Source of the DNA: CAWATZ01 sp963784995
GTDB taxonomy: Bacteria; Planctomycetota; Planctomycetia; Gemmatales; Gemmataceae
Length of the DNA: 64,000 bases
Assembly (NCBI GenBank): GCA_963784995.1
Contig: CAWATZ010000006.1
Coordinates: 1,302,001 to 1,366,000 of the forward strand
Direction of reading: 5' to 3'
This document shows positions 50,481-59,834 of the stretch, piece by piece. Numbering within the stretch: the first letter of the stretch is position 1; each line of letters opens with the position of its first letter. The notes under the pieces are model-generated. The model saw only the letters and a list, made by a program, of their open reading frames with translations, did no database searches and was not told the DNA's origin. Position numbers and translations under genes: made by a program.

Positions 50481-51475
50481 TTATACGCAATTCGGCCAGC
50501 TTTGGAGGACCTTCACGTAGTTGGCCCTCTCATAAGCCTTCGGATTGGAGCAGCGCAGCAGGTTCATGCTGCCCTGCATCTGTCTCAAGGATTGGTATTC
50601 GTGTTCTTCCAGCCAGCGGCTCAGGTCGTCACGCACCTTCTTGAGATGCTCGGGTCCGTGCAGCAGCAATGCCGACACCATCTGCACGCCGTGCGCGCCG
50701 GCCATCACCGCCTTGACGGCGTCGAGGGCGGTGTGAACGCCGCCGGTGGCGCCCAGGGATGCCTTGACTCGGCCCGAAAGAACGGCCAGCCAGCGCAGCC
50801 GTAACAGCAGCTCGGACGAACTCGACAGGTTCACCCGCAGCACGTCGAGCTGCTCCACGTCGATGTCGGGTTGGTAAAAGCGATTGAACAGCACCAGCGC
50901 ATCCACGCCCAGCTCGTCCAGCTGCTTGCAAAAGTGGGCGATGGCTGAGTAAAAGGGCGACAGCTTGACGGCCACGGGGATCGAGACCGATTGTTTGACG
51001 ATCTTCACCACCTGCAACGTTCGCCGCTCAATTGCGGCTCCCGGCTCGTCCAGATCGGTAGCCAGCTCGTAAACGTTCAGCTCCAGGCCGTCAGCCCCGG
51101 CCTGCTGGATGAGCCTGGCATGATCCAGCCAGCCACCCTCGCTGACGCCGTTCAGCGAAGCGATCACCGGGATAGCAACCGCGGACTTGATGCGACCGAT
51201 CTGCCGCAGGTACTCGTCTGGCCCCAGAGTCAATGCGGGCGGCTCGGGAAGATAGCCAAGGGCCTCGGCGGACACATCCTCGCTCGCCTCCATCGCGCGG
51301 ACCACCGCCAGTTGCTCGCCGACGATCTGCTCCTCAAACAGCGAGTGCATGACGAGCATTGGAGCGCCCGCATCCTCCAGCCGGCGGACCGTGTCCAGGT
51401 TGTCCACCAGGGGCGATGCGCCGGGATCAGGGGGTGCGGCAGTTCAAACCCCATGTACGTCGTGGAAAGGTCCAT
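50481..51475 (-). CDS. dihydroorotate-dehydrogenase-like FMN protein, one frameshift
   Basis: About 331 residues, starting at 51475 (MDLSTTYMGFELPHPLI). TIM-barrel FMN family: IPVIASLNGVSEGGWLDHAR, GADGLELNVYEL, IPVAVKLSPFYSAIAHFCKQ, LGATGGVHTALDAVKAVMAG. The frame changes near 51425 at a run of C (LIPGAS then PLVDNLDTVRRLEDAGAP). Paired with nifJ 11 bases upstream, an arrangement known in other bacteria; the enzyme is probably an oxidoreductase partner rather than a pyrimidine enzyme. The catalytic Cys/Ser cannot be fixed by eye. Confidence 0.82.
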
Positions 51476-51486
51476 GCGCCGTCCTC

Positions 51487-54400
51487 CTATTTCGAGGTGT
51501 CGCCGTTGGTCGTGGGCACCTGGGCACCGGTCCGAGGCAGCGTGATCCGCGCCAGCTGTTCGTAGAGGGCAATGCGCTGGGCAGCCTGCTCCTGGGCGGT
51601 GTGGGCCAGCTGGCGAAAGCGTGCCGGATCGATCTTCTCCACCAGACCGAAGCGGGTCTCGTTCCTGCGGTACTCCTCGACGGTATTTCGGCCGGGCGGC
51701 ACGTCGATCACCAGGGGCGGCTGGCCGTTGCGCACGCGGCGCGGATCGAAGCGGTACAGCGGCCAGACGCCAGAGTTCACGGCCAGCTTTTGCTGTTCGG
51801 CTCCGAACTTCAGATCGTAGCCGTGGGCGATGCAGTGGCTGTAGGCGATGACGAGGGCCGGGCCATTGAAGCTCTCGGCTTCCTGAAAGGCCTGGACCGT
51901 ATGACTGTCCTTGGCCCCGAAGGCAATCGAAGCGACGTAGACGTGGCCATAGCTCATCGCGATCAGGCCCAGGTCTTTCTTGCAGACCGGTTTGCCCGAG
52001 ACGGCAAACTTGGCGGAGGCGCCCAGAGGCGTGCTCTTGGACGCCTGGCCCCCCGTGTTGGAGTAGACCTCGGTGTCCAGCACCAGGATGTTGACCTTGT
52101 GCCGCATCGAAAGCACGTGATCCAGACCGCCAAAACCGATGTCGTAGGCCCAGCCGTCGCCGCCCACCAGCCAGACGGACTTGTCAATCAGGTAGTCGGC
52201 CAGCTGCTCCAGCTGCCGTGCCGCCGGCGACTGGAGCGAACGCAGTTGCTGACGCAAAGTCGTAAGCCGCCGGCGCTGGGCGCTGATGCCCGCTTCGCTG
52301 GCCTGGTCCGCTTCAAGGATCTCCTTGACAATGCCGTCTCCCATTTGTGGGGCCAGCTGCTCCAGCAACTGCCGGGCCTGGTGGGTCAGGTTATCGACAC
52401 TCAGCCGCAGCCCCAGGCCAAACTCGGCGTTGTCCTCGAACAGCGAGTTGGACCAGGCGGGACCGCGACCGTTGCAGTCCGTGGTGTAAGGGGTCGTTGG
52501 CAAATTGCCGCCGTAGATCGACGAGCAGCCGGTGGCGTTGGCGATCAGCAGCCGATCGCCGAAGAGCTGCGTGAGCAACTTGACGTAGGGTGTTTCCCCG
52601 CAGCCGGCACAGGCCCCGGAGTATTCCAAGAGCGGCAAGAAGAACTGCGAACTCTTCACGTCCACGTGCTGAATCCGGTCGCGCGGCGGGTCAGGCAGGC
52701 CCAGGAAGAAGTCGTAGTTCTTCTTCTCCTGCTCCAGCACCGAAGGCAGCGGTGTCATGTTGATGGCCTTGTGCCGCGGTGCGCTCTTGTCCTTGGCGGG
52801 GCAGACAGCCACGCAGAGGTTGCAGCCGGTGCAGTCCTGCGGCGCGACCTGGATGGTGTATTTCCAGCCCTTGAAGTCGGCCGCCTTGTAGTTGGTGGAC
52901 TGAAACGCGGCCGGAGCGCCCTGCAACTGCTCGGGCTCGAAGACCTTGGCACGGATGGCCGCATGCGGGCAGACCAGGGCGCACTTGTTGCACTGGATGC
53001 AGACGGCCGGGTCCCAGAGCGGCACTTCCGCGGCGATGGTCCGTTTCTCCCAGCGCGTCGTTCCGGTCGGAAAGGTCCCGTCCACCGGAAAGGCGGAAAC
53101 CGGCAGCAGGTCGCCCTTGCCCGCCATCAGCACCGCCGTGACGCGCTTGACGAAGTCCGGCGCATCGTCGGCCACAATGGGCGGACGACCGAATCGGGCA
53201 GTGACGCGCTCCGGAACGGCGACCTCGTAAAGATGTGCCAGCGTGTGATCGACCGCGGCGAAGTTGCGGCGCACGACTTCCTGGCCCTTTTTGCCGTAGG
53301 TCTTCTCGATCGCCTTCTTGATCTGGGCGATCGCTTCCTCGCGCGGCAAGACGCCGGACAGAGCAAAGAAGCAGGTTTGCATGATGGTATTGATCCTGCC
53401 GCCCAGTCCCATGTCGCCGGCCACGCGCTGGGCGTCGATGACGTGGAAGCGCAGTTTCTTCGCCAGGACCTGCTCCTGGACCTCGCGCGGCAGCCGGTCC
53501 CAGACCTCGGCCGGGCCGTATGGGGCGTTCAGCAGGAACACGGCACCGGGACGGGCGTACTCCAGAACGTCGAGCTTTTCCAGGAACGAAAACTGGTGAC
53601 AGGCCACGAAGTTGGCCTCGCGGATCAGGTACTCCGAGCGGATGGGCCGGGGGCCGAAGCGCAGGTGGGAGATGGTGCTGGCGCCCGACTTCTTCGAGTC
53701 GTAGACAAAATAGCCCTGAACCTGGGAAGGCGTTTCCTCGCCGATGATCTTGATGGAGTTCTTGTTCGCCCCGACCGTGCCATCGGAGCCCAGACCGAAG
53801 AACACCGCCCGGACCACGTCGTCGGCCTCGATCGTGAAGTCCGGATCGTAGGGCAAGGAGGTGTGCGTGACGTCATCCACAATGCCGATCGTGAAATGGT
53901 TCTTGGGCTTCGCCCTGGACAGTTCGTCGAAGACCGCCTTGACCATCGCCGGCGTGAACTCCTTCGAGGACAACCCATAGCGCCCGCCGATGACGGTCGG
54001 CTCCTCGCGACAAGGTGCGGCGCCCTGCTGGGTCGCTTCTCGCAATGCGGCGACCACGTCCAGGTAGAGCGGTTCGCCGACGCTGCCGGGCTCCTTGGTG
54101 CGATCCAGCACGGCAACCGCCCTGGTGCTGGCCGGCAAGGCGGCGACAAAGTCCTTGACGGAAAACGGCCGATACAGCCGCACCTTGAGCACGCCGACCT
54201 TGTCCCCACGCCGGTTCAAGTGTTCCACCGTTTCCTGAGCCGTTTCCGCCGCGGAACCCATCAGGACCAGCACGCGCCCGGCGTCAGGATCGCCGACGTA
54301 GTCGAAGGGGCGATAGCGTCTGCCGGTCCGGACCGCGAAGCGGTCCATCACCTCCTGCACGATGCCGGGGACGGCGTCGTAATAGGAGTTGCAGGCTTCC

Positions 54401-55086
54401 CGCGCCTGGAAGAATGCGTCCGGGTTTTGCGCGGTCCCGCGCAAGACTGGATGATCGGGCGAAAGGGCCCGCCGGCGGTGGCCGGCGATCCATTTCTCGT
54501 CCAGCAGGGCGCGCAGGTCGTCGTCGGCAAGCACTTCAATCTTGGCTACTTCGTGGGAAGTGCGGAAGCCGTCGAAGAAATGCAGGAACGGCACGCGGGC
54601 CTGGAGGGTGGCGGCCTGGCCGATGCAGGCGAAATCGTGCGCCTCCTGGACGGAGTTGGAACAGAGCAGTGCGAAGCCGGTCTGCCGGCAGGCCATCACG
54701 TCGGAGTGGTCGCAAAAGATCGACAGGGCATGGGTGGCGATGGTGCGAGCGGCCACGTGCATGCAGAAGCTGGTCAGCTCCCCGGCGATCTTGTACAGGT
54801 TGGGGATCATGAGCAGCAGGCCCTGCGACGCCGTGAAGGTTGTGGTGAGGCTGCCGGCCTGCAGCGCCCCGTGGACCGCGGCGATGGCCCCGGCCTCCGA
54901 CTGCATTTCGACGACCTGGGGGACACAACCCCAGACGTTGGGCCGGCCGTGGGCCGTCCATTCGTCGCACCACTCGCCCATCGGCGAGGCTGGCGTGATC
55001 GGATAAAGGGCGATGACCTCATTGGTCCGATGGGCCACCGAGGCCACGGCCTCATTGCCATCGACCGTGATCTGCTTTTGTTTCAC
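51487..55086 (-). CDS. nifJ: pyruvate:ferredoxin (flavodoxin) oxidoreductase
   Basis: 1,199 residues, full family length, from a GTG at 55086. Converts pyruvate and CoA to acetyl-CoA, CO2 and reduced ferredoxin. Domain I: YPITPASPMGEWCDEW. Domain V: two [4Fe-4S] sets near residues 699 and 754 (CIQCNKCALVCP, CTGCNLCVAVCP). Domain VI: ACAGCGETPYVKLL, a further cluster ligand group, and the TPP site GDGWAYDIGFGG with LDTEVYSNTGGQ. All cofactor motifs are intact, implying a working anaerobic or microaerobic route for pyruvate. It leads a minus-strand run to gatB. Confidence 0.96.
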   Translation of the reverse strand: MKQKQITVDGNEAVASVAHRTNEVIALYPITPASPMGEWCDEWTAHGRPNVWGCVPQVVEMQSEAGAIAAVHGALQAGSLTTTFTASQGLLLMIPNLYKIAGELTSFCMHVAARTIATHALSIFCDHSDVMACRQTGFALLCSNSVQEAHDFACIGQAATLQARVPFLHFFDGFRTSHEVAKIEVLADDDLRALLDEKWIAGHRRRALSPDHPVLRGTAQNPDAFFQAREACNSYYDAVPGIVQEVMDRFAVRTGRRYRPFDYVGDPDAGRVLVLMGSAAETAQETVEHLNRRGDKVGVLKVRLYRPFSVKDFVAALPASTRAVAVLDRTKEPGSVGEPLYLDVVAALREATQQGAAPCREEPTVIGGRYGLSSKEFTPAMVKAVFDELSRAKPKNHFTIGIVDDVTHTSLPYDPDFTIEADDVVRAVFFGLGSDGTVGANKNSIKIIGEETPSQVQGYFVYDSKKSGASTISHLRFGPRPIRSEYLIREANFVACHQFSFLEKLDVLEYARPGAVFLLNAPYGPAEVWDRLPREVQEQVLAKKLRFHVIDAQRVAGDMGLGGRINTIMQTCFFALSGVLPREEAIAQIKKAIEKTYGKKGQEVVRRNFAAVDHTLAHLYEVAVPERVTARFGRPPIVADDAPDFVKRVTAVLMAGKGDLLPVSAFPVDGTFPTGTTRWEKRTIAAEVPLWDPAVCIQCNKCALVCPHAAIRAKVFEPEQLQGAPAAFQSTNYKAADFKGWKYTIQVAPQDCTGCNLCVAVCPAKDKSAPRHKAINMTPLPSVLEQEKKNYDFFLGLPDPPRDRIQHVDVKSSQFFLPLLEYSGACAGCGETPYVKLLTQLFGDRLLIANATGCSSIYGGNLPTTPYTTDCNGRGPAWSNSLFEDNAEFGLGLRLSVDNLTHQARQLLEQLAPQMGDGIVKEILEADQASEAGISAQRRRLTTLRQQLRSLQSPAARQLEQLADYLIDKSVWLVGGDGWAYDIGFGGLDHVLSMRHKVNILVLDTEVYSNTGGQASKSTPLGASAKFAVSGKPVCKKDLGLIAMSYGHVYVASIAFGAKDSHTVQAFQEAESFNGPALVIAYSHCIAHGYDLKFGAEQQKLAVNSGVWPLYRFDPRRVRNGQPPLVIDVPPGRNTVEEYRRNETRFGLVEKIDPARFRQLAHTAQEQAAQRIALYEQLARITLPRTGAQVPTTNGDTSK

Positions 55087-55142
55087 GTGTTCCGTCCTTC
55101 CGGTTCAAGAGGGCGACAGCGCCACGGCTAACAAGGAGGAAA

Positions 55143-55194
55143 AAAGGAGGAAGGAGGAATCAGCGCGTCTTGATTCCACCTTCCTCCTCCTTTC
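55143..55194. terminator. imperfect purine/pyrimidine hairpin between SpoIIAA-like gene and nifJ
   Basis: AAAGGAGGAAGGAGGAATCA, loop GCGCGTCT, then TGATTCCaCCTTCCTCC. On the minus strand it follows the SpoIIAA-like stop at 55210. One unpaired base, no T run; it may end that transcript or lie in the nifJ leader. Confidence 0.45.
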
Positions 55195-55209
55195 CGACAT
55201 CCCTTCCAA

Positions 55210-55587
55210 TCACGCGGGCTGCATGATCCCCTCATGGAGCCAGCTGAACGCCTCGGCGGCCTTGGAGACGTCGAAATAGCGAATGGTGGCCCGGGTGAAC
55301 GGTTTGCAGAAGGTGGCCATGCCCGCTTCCCACTTGGTCTCGCCCACCAGGGCCAGACGCTCGATGTCGCTGAAGTGCTTCCAGTCGAACTTGACGTCTT
55401 CCCACAACGCGCCCATGGTCCAGCCGTGGAAGTCGTGCATCTGCACCAGCATGCGGATCTTGCCGTGCTGCTTGATCAGACGCTCCACCACCGGGACGAA
55501 GTGCTCGTAGTCTTCCTTGCCGAGCTTGCCGCTCAGCTTGACAACCAGGACCTTGCCGCCTGCTTCTTCTTGCAACTCGACAGCCAT
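55210..55587 (-). CDS. SpoIIAA-like (STAS-related) protein
   Basis: 125 residues from the ATG at 55587 after GAGGAGA. Text VLVVKLSGKLGKEDYEHFVP, KIRMLVQMHDFHGWTMGALW, DIERLALVGETKWEAGM and ATIRYFDVSKAAEAFSWL covers the whole SpoIIAA-like family, small cytoplasmic proteins with an anti-sigma-antagonist fold that lack the phosphorylated serine. Role unknown; some members bind lipids. It lies between the composite repeat block and nifJ. Confidence 0.85.
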   Translation of the reverse strand: MAVELQEEAGGKVLVVKLSGKLGKEDYEHFVPVVERLIKQHGKIRMLVQMHDFHGWTMGALWEDVKFDWKHFSDIERLALVGETKWEAGMATFCKPFTRATIRYFDVSKAAEAFSWLHEGIMQPA

Positions 55588-55690
55588 GATAGTTCTCCTC
55601 AGTTGGGATGGTGAGGGATGTTTGCCCCCGGGCAGGCATCCTGTGAGCAATTCCAGTGCCATGTCGGGAAAGCGGCCTGGACAGTTCCTC

Positions 55691-55985
55691 CGCCCCGAAG
55701 GGGGGAACAGGATAGCCCAGGGCATCGCCCTGGGAACTGTTGCGCCCCTTCGGGGCCTTTTGTCTTTCGCCCCGAAGGGGCGCAACAGGATAGCCCAGGG
55801 CATCGCCCTGGGTGGGAGGGGCAACGCCCTGGGTGGGAGGGGCAACGCCCTGGGTGGGAGGGCCAACGCCCTGGGAACGATTGCGGCTCAGGAAGAAAAA
55901 GGCCGACGCCCCTCCCACCCAGGGCGATGCCCTGGGCTATCCTGTTGCGCCCCTTCGGGGCGAAAGACAAAAGGCCCCGAAGGAG
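55691..55985. repeat. composite family A repeat block with 21-base tandem units
   Basis: About 300 bases made of rearranged family A arms: a half element (55691-55733), a full inward pair from about 55739, then three tandem units of GGGTGGGAGGGGCAACGCCC plus T between 55810 and 55875, then a full element in the opposite direction ending near 55985 (CCCGAAGGAGG). It fills most of the gap between divergent genes. Open frames here only translate the repeat. Confidence 0.9.
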
Positions 55986-56151
55986 GAGGGGCTTCCCGCC
56001 AGCGCCACGTGCGATTCTGTCTCATCGTGTGCGTTTGTGGCCGACAGACCCGGTCCGTGTTCCTTCTTCCCTGCGACCGGCACGTGGATTGCATGGGGAG
56101 TATCAACGGTCGCCAGTCAACCCGCGGACCCTTTTCCGGAGAAACGTGACC

Positions 56152-57309
56152 ATGTCCAGCTACTATGGACCTTCCTCTGAGCGCTCACCGAGTGGCGGCT
56201 GTGGGCTCCTGCTCGGCTTGCTCATCCTGGCCTGTATCGGCGGCGTGGCGGCCTGGCAGCTGTGGCCCCATCATGGCTCGGGGCTCAATCCGCAAGCCCA
56301 CCCGCGCGCCGTGATGGCGCGTGGCAGCCTGTCCGAGTTTGAGAAGGGGAACATCGAGATCTACGAACAGGTTTCGCCGTGTCTGGCCCAGGTCACCAAC
56401 CTGACGGAGCAGCGCAGCAACTGGTTCAGCCTGGACGTGCAGGCGGTGCCCAAGGGCGTCGGGTCGGGGTTCGTCTGGGACCAGGATGGCCACGTGGTCA
56501 CCAACTACCACGTGGTCAAGGGGGCCGACGCCGTCCAGGTGACCCTGGCCGACCATTCCACCTACACCGTTTCGCCTCAGAACGTCTGGGTCTACGAGGA
56601 CCAGGACATGGCCGTGATCTTCGTGGACGCTCCCCGGAGCAAGCTGCACCCGATCATGATCGGAACCTCGAAAAACTTGAAGGTCGGCCAGCTCAGCTAC
56701 GCCCTGGGCGACCCGTTTGGCCTGGACCAGACCATGACGATGGGCATTGTCAGCGCCCTGAACCGCACGATCGATTCGGTCGCCAACAAGCCGATCCGGG
56801 GCGTCATTCAGACCAGCGCCGCCATCAACCCCGGCAATTCCGGCGGTCCCCTGCTGGACAGCGCGGGCCGGCTGATCGGCATGAACACCGCGATCGTCAG
56901 CCCGTCCGGGGGCTTCGCGGGCATCGGCTTTGCCATTCCCGTGGACGAGATCAACCGCATCGTGCCCGAGCTGATCGCGCATGGCAAGGTGGTTCGCCCG
57001 CGCCTGGGCGTGCAGCTGGTTCCCGAGGAGCAGGCCCACAAGCTGGGGGTCAAGGAGGGCGCCTTGATCCTCAAGGTGGTCCCGAAGAGCCCCGCCGAGA
57101 AGGCGGACCTGCGAGGAGTCGGCCGGGATGAGAAGGGGCACTGGTATCTGGGAGACATCATCGTCGCCCTCGATGGCCAGCCCATCAAGGACGCTGACGA
57201 GCTGTACTCGGCCTTGCAAAAGTACAAGGTGGGCGACACGGTGACGCTCACCATCATCCGCGACAGCGCGAAGCAGGACGTCAAGGTAACGCTGGGCGCA
57301 ACACAATAG
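56152..57309 (+). CDS. HtrA/DegP-type serine protease
   Basis: 385 residues. One N-terminal membrane helix (GCGLLLGLLILACIGGVAAW) anchors the protein. The trypsin-like triad is complete: His in VTNYHVVKG, Asp in YEDQDMAVIFV, Ser in INPGNSGGPLLD. One PDZ domain follows (VRPRLGVQLVPEEQAHKLGV, ALILKVVPKSPAEKADL, DIIVALDGQPIKDADEL). It would act in the periplasm on misfolded proteins. The next gene, 75 bases on, is a second PDZ protein. Confidence 0.93.
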   Translation: MSSYYGPSSERSPSGGCGLLLGLLILACIGGVAAWQLWPHHGSGLNPQAHPRAVMARGSLSEFEKGNIEIYEQVSPCLAQVTNLTEQRSNWFSLDVQAVPKGVGSGFVWDQDGHVVTNYHVVKGADAVQVTLADHSTYTVSPQNVWVYEDQDMAVIFVDAPRSKLHPIMIGTSKNLKVGQLSYALGDPFGLDQTMTMGIVSALNRTIDSVANKPIRGVIQTSAAINPGNSGGPLLDSAGRLIGMNTAIVSPSGGFAGIGFAIPVDEINRIVPELIAHGKVVRPRLGVQLVPEEQAHKLGVKEGALILKVVPKSPAEKADLRGVGRDEKGHWYLGDIIVALDGQPIKDADELYSALQKYKVGDTVTLTIIRDSAKQDVKVTLGATQ

Positions 57310-57384
57310 ACCAGTTGGTTTGCCCGCTTGTTTTGGGTGTTTCTGTTAGATCCCGAGAACTCTAGATGCAAAGGAACCGAGACG

Positions 57385-58212
57385 ATGAAAGCACGATTGG
57401 CACTGGTGGGCGTCCTGGGAATGGCCGCCTGTGTACTGTTTTCCCTGAGCGTCCTTGCGGCCGAAAAGGAACGGCAGAGCAAAGGACCTGCCGGTCAGAA
57501 GGACCAGAGTGTTGTGCGTCCCTATTTGGGGATCGCCGTTGAGCCGCTGCCTCCCGTCCTGGCAAGGCAGCTGCCGCAGCTGAAGGGTCGGGGGATCGTG
57601 ATTGCCCACGTGGTCAAGGATTCGCCGGCAGAGAAGGCGGGGCTGAAGGCTCACGACATCCTGGTCAGCTACGACGATCAGCAGATCTATTCTCCGGAGC
57701 AATTGGTGCGGCTGGTCCAGAACGACAAGCCGAAGCGGGAGGCCTCGCTGGAGGTGTTCAGTGCCGGCAAGCAGGAGAAGGTCAAGGTCACCCTGGGAGA
57801 ACACCACGCGACCGCCGCGCAGGCAGGGCAGCCAATGCACCGATTCTTCGGCCAGCACCATTTCCCGACCAAGTGGCAGGAAGAGAACGAGTCGGCCTGG
57901 GAGCGTTTTGACTCGATGACCCTCACCCGGAAGGACGACAAGCACTTCAAGGCACAAATCAGCTATCGGGACGACAAGGGGAAGACCGAGAGCAAGACCT
58001 TCGAGGGTTCCCGGGAAGACATCCGCAAGGCGATCGAGAAGGAAAAGGACCTGCCGGCCTTCGAGCGCGAACAGTTGCTTCACGCCCTGTCCCTGCACCC
58101 ACGGTTCCTGGAATTCGGCATGCCCCCGTTCGCCTTCGGCCCGTGGGCTGGCCGCCTGTGGGATTCCGACGATCTGGACCACCATCACCCGAACGATTCG
58201 CGGGACCGGTGA
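57385..58212 (+). CDS. secreted PDZ-domain protein
   Basis: 275 residues. Signal peptide MKARLALVGVLGMAACVLFS ending SVLAA. One PDZ domain at about 45-140 (RPYLGIAVEPLPPVLARQLP, GIVIAHVVKDSPAEKAGLKA, DILVSYDDQQIYSPEQLVRL). The C-terminal half is charged and helical (GSREDIRKAIEKEKDLP) with a His-rich end (DDLDHHHPND). No protease domain. It follows the HtrA gene and may act as its substrate adaptor or as an inhibitor; that is inference. Confidence 0.8.
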   Translation: MKARLALVGVLGMAACVLFSLSVLAAEKERQSKGPAGQKDQSVVRPYLGIAVEPLPPVLARQLPQLKGRGIVIAHVVKDSPAEKAGLKAHDILVSYDDQQIYSPEQLVRLVQNDKPKREASLEVFSAGKQEKVKVTLGEHHATAAQAGQPMHRFFGQHHFPTKWQEENESAWERFDSMTLTRKDDKHFKAQISYRDDKGKTESKTFEGSREDIRKAIEKEKDLPAFEREQLLHALSLHPRFLEFGMPPFAFGPWAGRLWDSDDLDHHHPNDSRDR

Positions 58213-58224
58213 GGGTGGGCTGAT

Positions 58225-58358
58225 TCGACCCCTGCCGGCTTGCCCGGCAGGTGAAGCAGGTCAGCGGCTAGAGGAGCATCAGAACAACCTCTATCGTTTT
58301 CTCCTCCCGTTCTAGCCAGTGACCTGCTTCACCTGCCGGGCAAGCCGGCAGGGGTCGA
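58225..58358. repeat. inverted repeat, family H (39-base perfect arms)
   Basis: TCGACCCCTGCCGGCTTGCC continuing to GCAGGTCA (58225-58263); exact complement at 58320-58358. The 56-base loop has a further weaker pairing (GGCTAGA with TCTAGCC). It is the longest perfect arm in the window and lies between convergent genes. Confidence 0.93.
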
Positions 58359-58373
58359 GGCACCCTCTTCCCA

Positions 58374-59834
58374 TCAGGGCTTGCCCTGGCTGACAATCGT
58401 GGTCAGGGCCGTCTGGTCAGCCACCGCCAGGTTGCCCACGCTGAGGGGTTTTCGGCTGATCCGTCCATCGATGGGGGCCGTGATCCGGGTGAACGCCAGG
58501 TTCAACCGGGGAATTTCCAGGCTGGCCCTGGCCACCCTGACCTGGGCCGCCGCCTCGTCCTTGGCGTTCACGAACTTGTCAACCTCGTCCTGGGATATGA
58601 CCTTCATGCCCTGAAGTATCTTGGCCCTCTGGAAATCCGCTGTCGCGCCCTTGAGCCGAATCTCGGCCAGTTCCAGGAGCGCCTTGGCCCGATCGACTTC
58701 CGCCTGATACGGCCTGGGGTCGATCTCGAACAGCAGGTCCCCTTTCTTGACCAGGCTGCCCTCCTTGATCGCAACCTTGATCAGGTAACCGCTGACCCGG
58801 GCCCGGACGTCAACCGACTGGTCGGCCTGCCTGGCTGGCTCCGCTTTGGGGGGCTCTGGTTTGGCACCCTCCGCTTTGATTGGCTCCGCTCTGGGGGGCT
58901 CGGGTTTGGCACCCTCGGCCGGCGGCTTGCTCTGTCGTGCGGCAGACGTCTCGTGTTTGAGCAGCCCCGCTCCGAAGACCGCCAGACCCAGCGTCAGCAG
59001 CACCACGGTCACCGTCTTGAGCTTGTTCAGGAACATGGTTTTCAGCACTCCTTCTGTGATGGCGGCGACCTGGGCCTGGATCACCCCGGTAAGCACCGCG
59101 TTACCTGTTGCAACCTGGGTCACGGCCTGGATCGTGGCAGACAGCACGGCGGCCGGCACAGATGCCGAGGCCGCCGTCTGAGCCACCACCGACGCCACGG
59201 CGGCGCTCGAAACGGACAGACCGTGCCGAGCCAGGCGCTTCGCCAGCAGGGCCCGGGCTCGCGCCAGCCGGCTGGCCACCGTCCCTTCCGGCAGGCCCAG
59301 CTGAGAAGCCGCTTCCTTGCGGGACTTGCCTTCCAGATCGCACAGGACGATGGCAACCCGAAACCGGTCCGGCAACCGGCTCAGTTCCCGGTCCAGCAGG
59401 GGTTGCCAATCAAGCAAGTCCCCTTGCTTGCGCGGCGGGCTATCCTCGCTCGCGGCGGGTTCCGGCATCTGGAGCACCTGCACTTCCCGGGCCTGCTGCT
59501 TCGCAATCCGGGCCCTGGCATTCAACGCCGCCTGGTAAGCCACTCCGTAAAGCCAGTTGCCGACCATCTCGCGCGGTACGATGGCAGCCGCTTTGCGGAG
59601 GAGGACCAGGAAGGTGGCCTGGAAGGCATCTTCGGCATCGTGGTGGCTGAGCAGACGCCGGCACACGCCCCAGACCATGGGGCCGTGCCGCCGGACCAGC
59701 ACTTCCAGGGCCGCCGCTTCGCAACAGCTGACGAAGCACTCCAGAAGCTGCCCATCCGTCGCGTCCACGTTCTGCTGAGCCAGCGCCAGCGTGCGCAGCT
59801 GGCCGATGACCTCACTCATGGCACGGATCGCCAT
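58374..59834 (-). CDS. ECF sigma factor fused to a HlyD-like membrane-fusion domain
   Basis: 486 residues, ATG at 59834 after GGGGAGC. Sigma region 2 (VLVRRHGPMVWGVCRRLL, DAEDAFQATFLVLLRK) and region 4 (LSRLPDRFRVAIVLCDLEG, LGLPEGTVASRLARARALLA) fill residues 1-200. A membrane helix follows at about 270-290 (VTVVLLTLGLAVFGAGLL), then a repeated linker (AEGAKPEPPRAEP, AEGAKPEPPKAEP). The last 150 residues are a periplasmic-adaptor module: lipoyl-like VRARVSGYLIKVAIKEGSLV and KKGDLLFEIDPRPYQAEVDR, a coiled-coil hairpin (EIRLKGATADFQRAKIL), then AFTRITAPIDGRISRK. The beta-barrel and later adaptor domains are absent. No transporter genes are adjacent. Confidence 0.88.
   Translation of the reverse strand: MAIRAMSEVIGQLRTLALAQQNVDATDGQLLECFVSCCEAAALEVLVRRHGPMVWGVCRRLLSHHDAEDAFQATFLVLLRKAAAIVPREMVGNWLYGVAYQAALNARARIAKQQAREVQVLQMPEPAASEDSPPRKQGDLLDWQPLLDRELSRLPDRFRVAIVLCDLEGKSRKEAASQLGLPEGTVASRLARARALLAKRLARHGLSVSSAAVASVVAQTAASASVPAAVLSATIQAVTQVATGNAVLTGVIQAQVAAITEGVLKTMFLNKLKTVTVVLLTLGLAVFGAGLLKHETSAARQSKPPAEGAKPEPPRAEPIKAEGAKPEPPKAEPARQADQSVDVRARVSGYLIKVAIKEGSLVKKGDLLFEIDPRPYQAEVDRAKALLELAEIRLKGATADFQRAKILQGMKVISQDEVDKFVNAKDEAAAQVRVARASLEIPRLNLAFTRITAPIDGRISRKPLSVGNLAVADQTALTTIVSQGKP

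Noticed and set aside
51349..55131. A 1,260-codon plus-strand open frame opposite nifJ
   Set aside because: It mirrors nifJ exactly, has no conserved motif, and is the usual effect of high GC at third positions. The same applies to the 836-codon frame at 21864-24374 on the minus strand.
55599..55970. Open frames inside the family A repeat block on both strands
   Set aside because: They translate only the repeat (for example PPRALPLPPRAM) and appear at every copy of the element.
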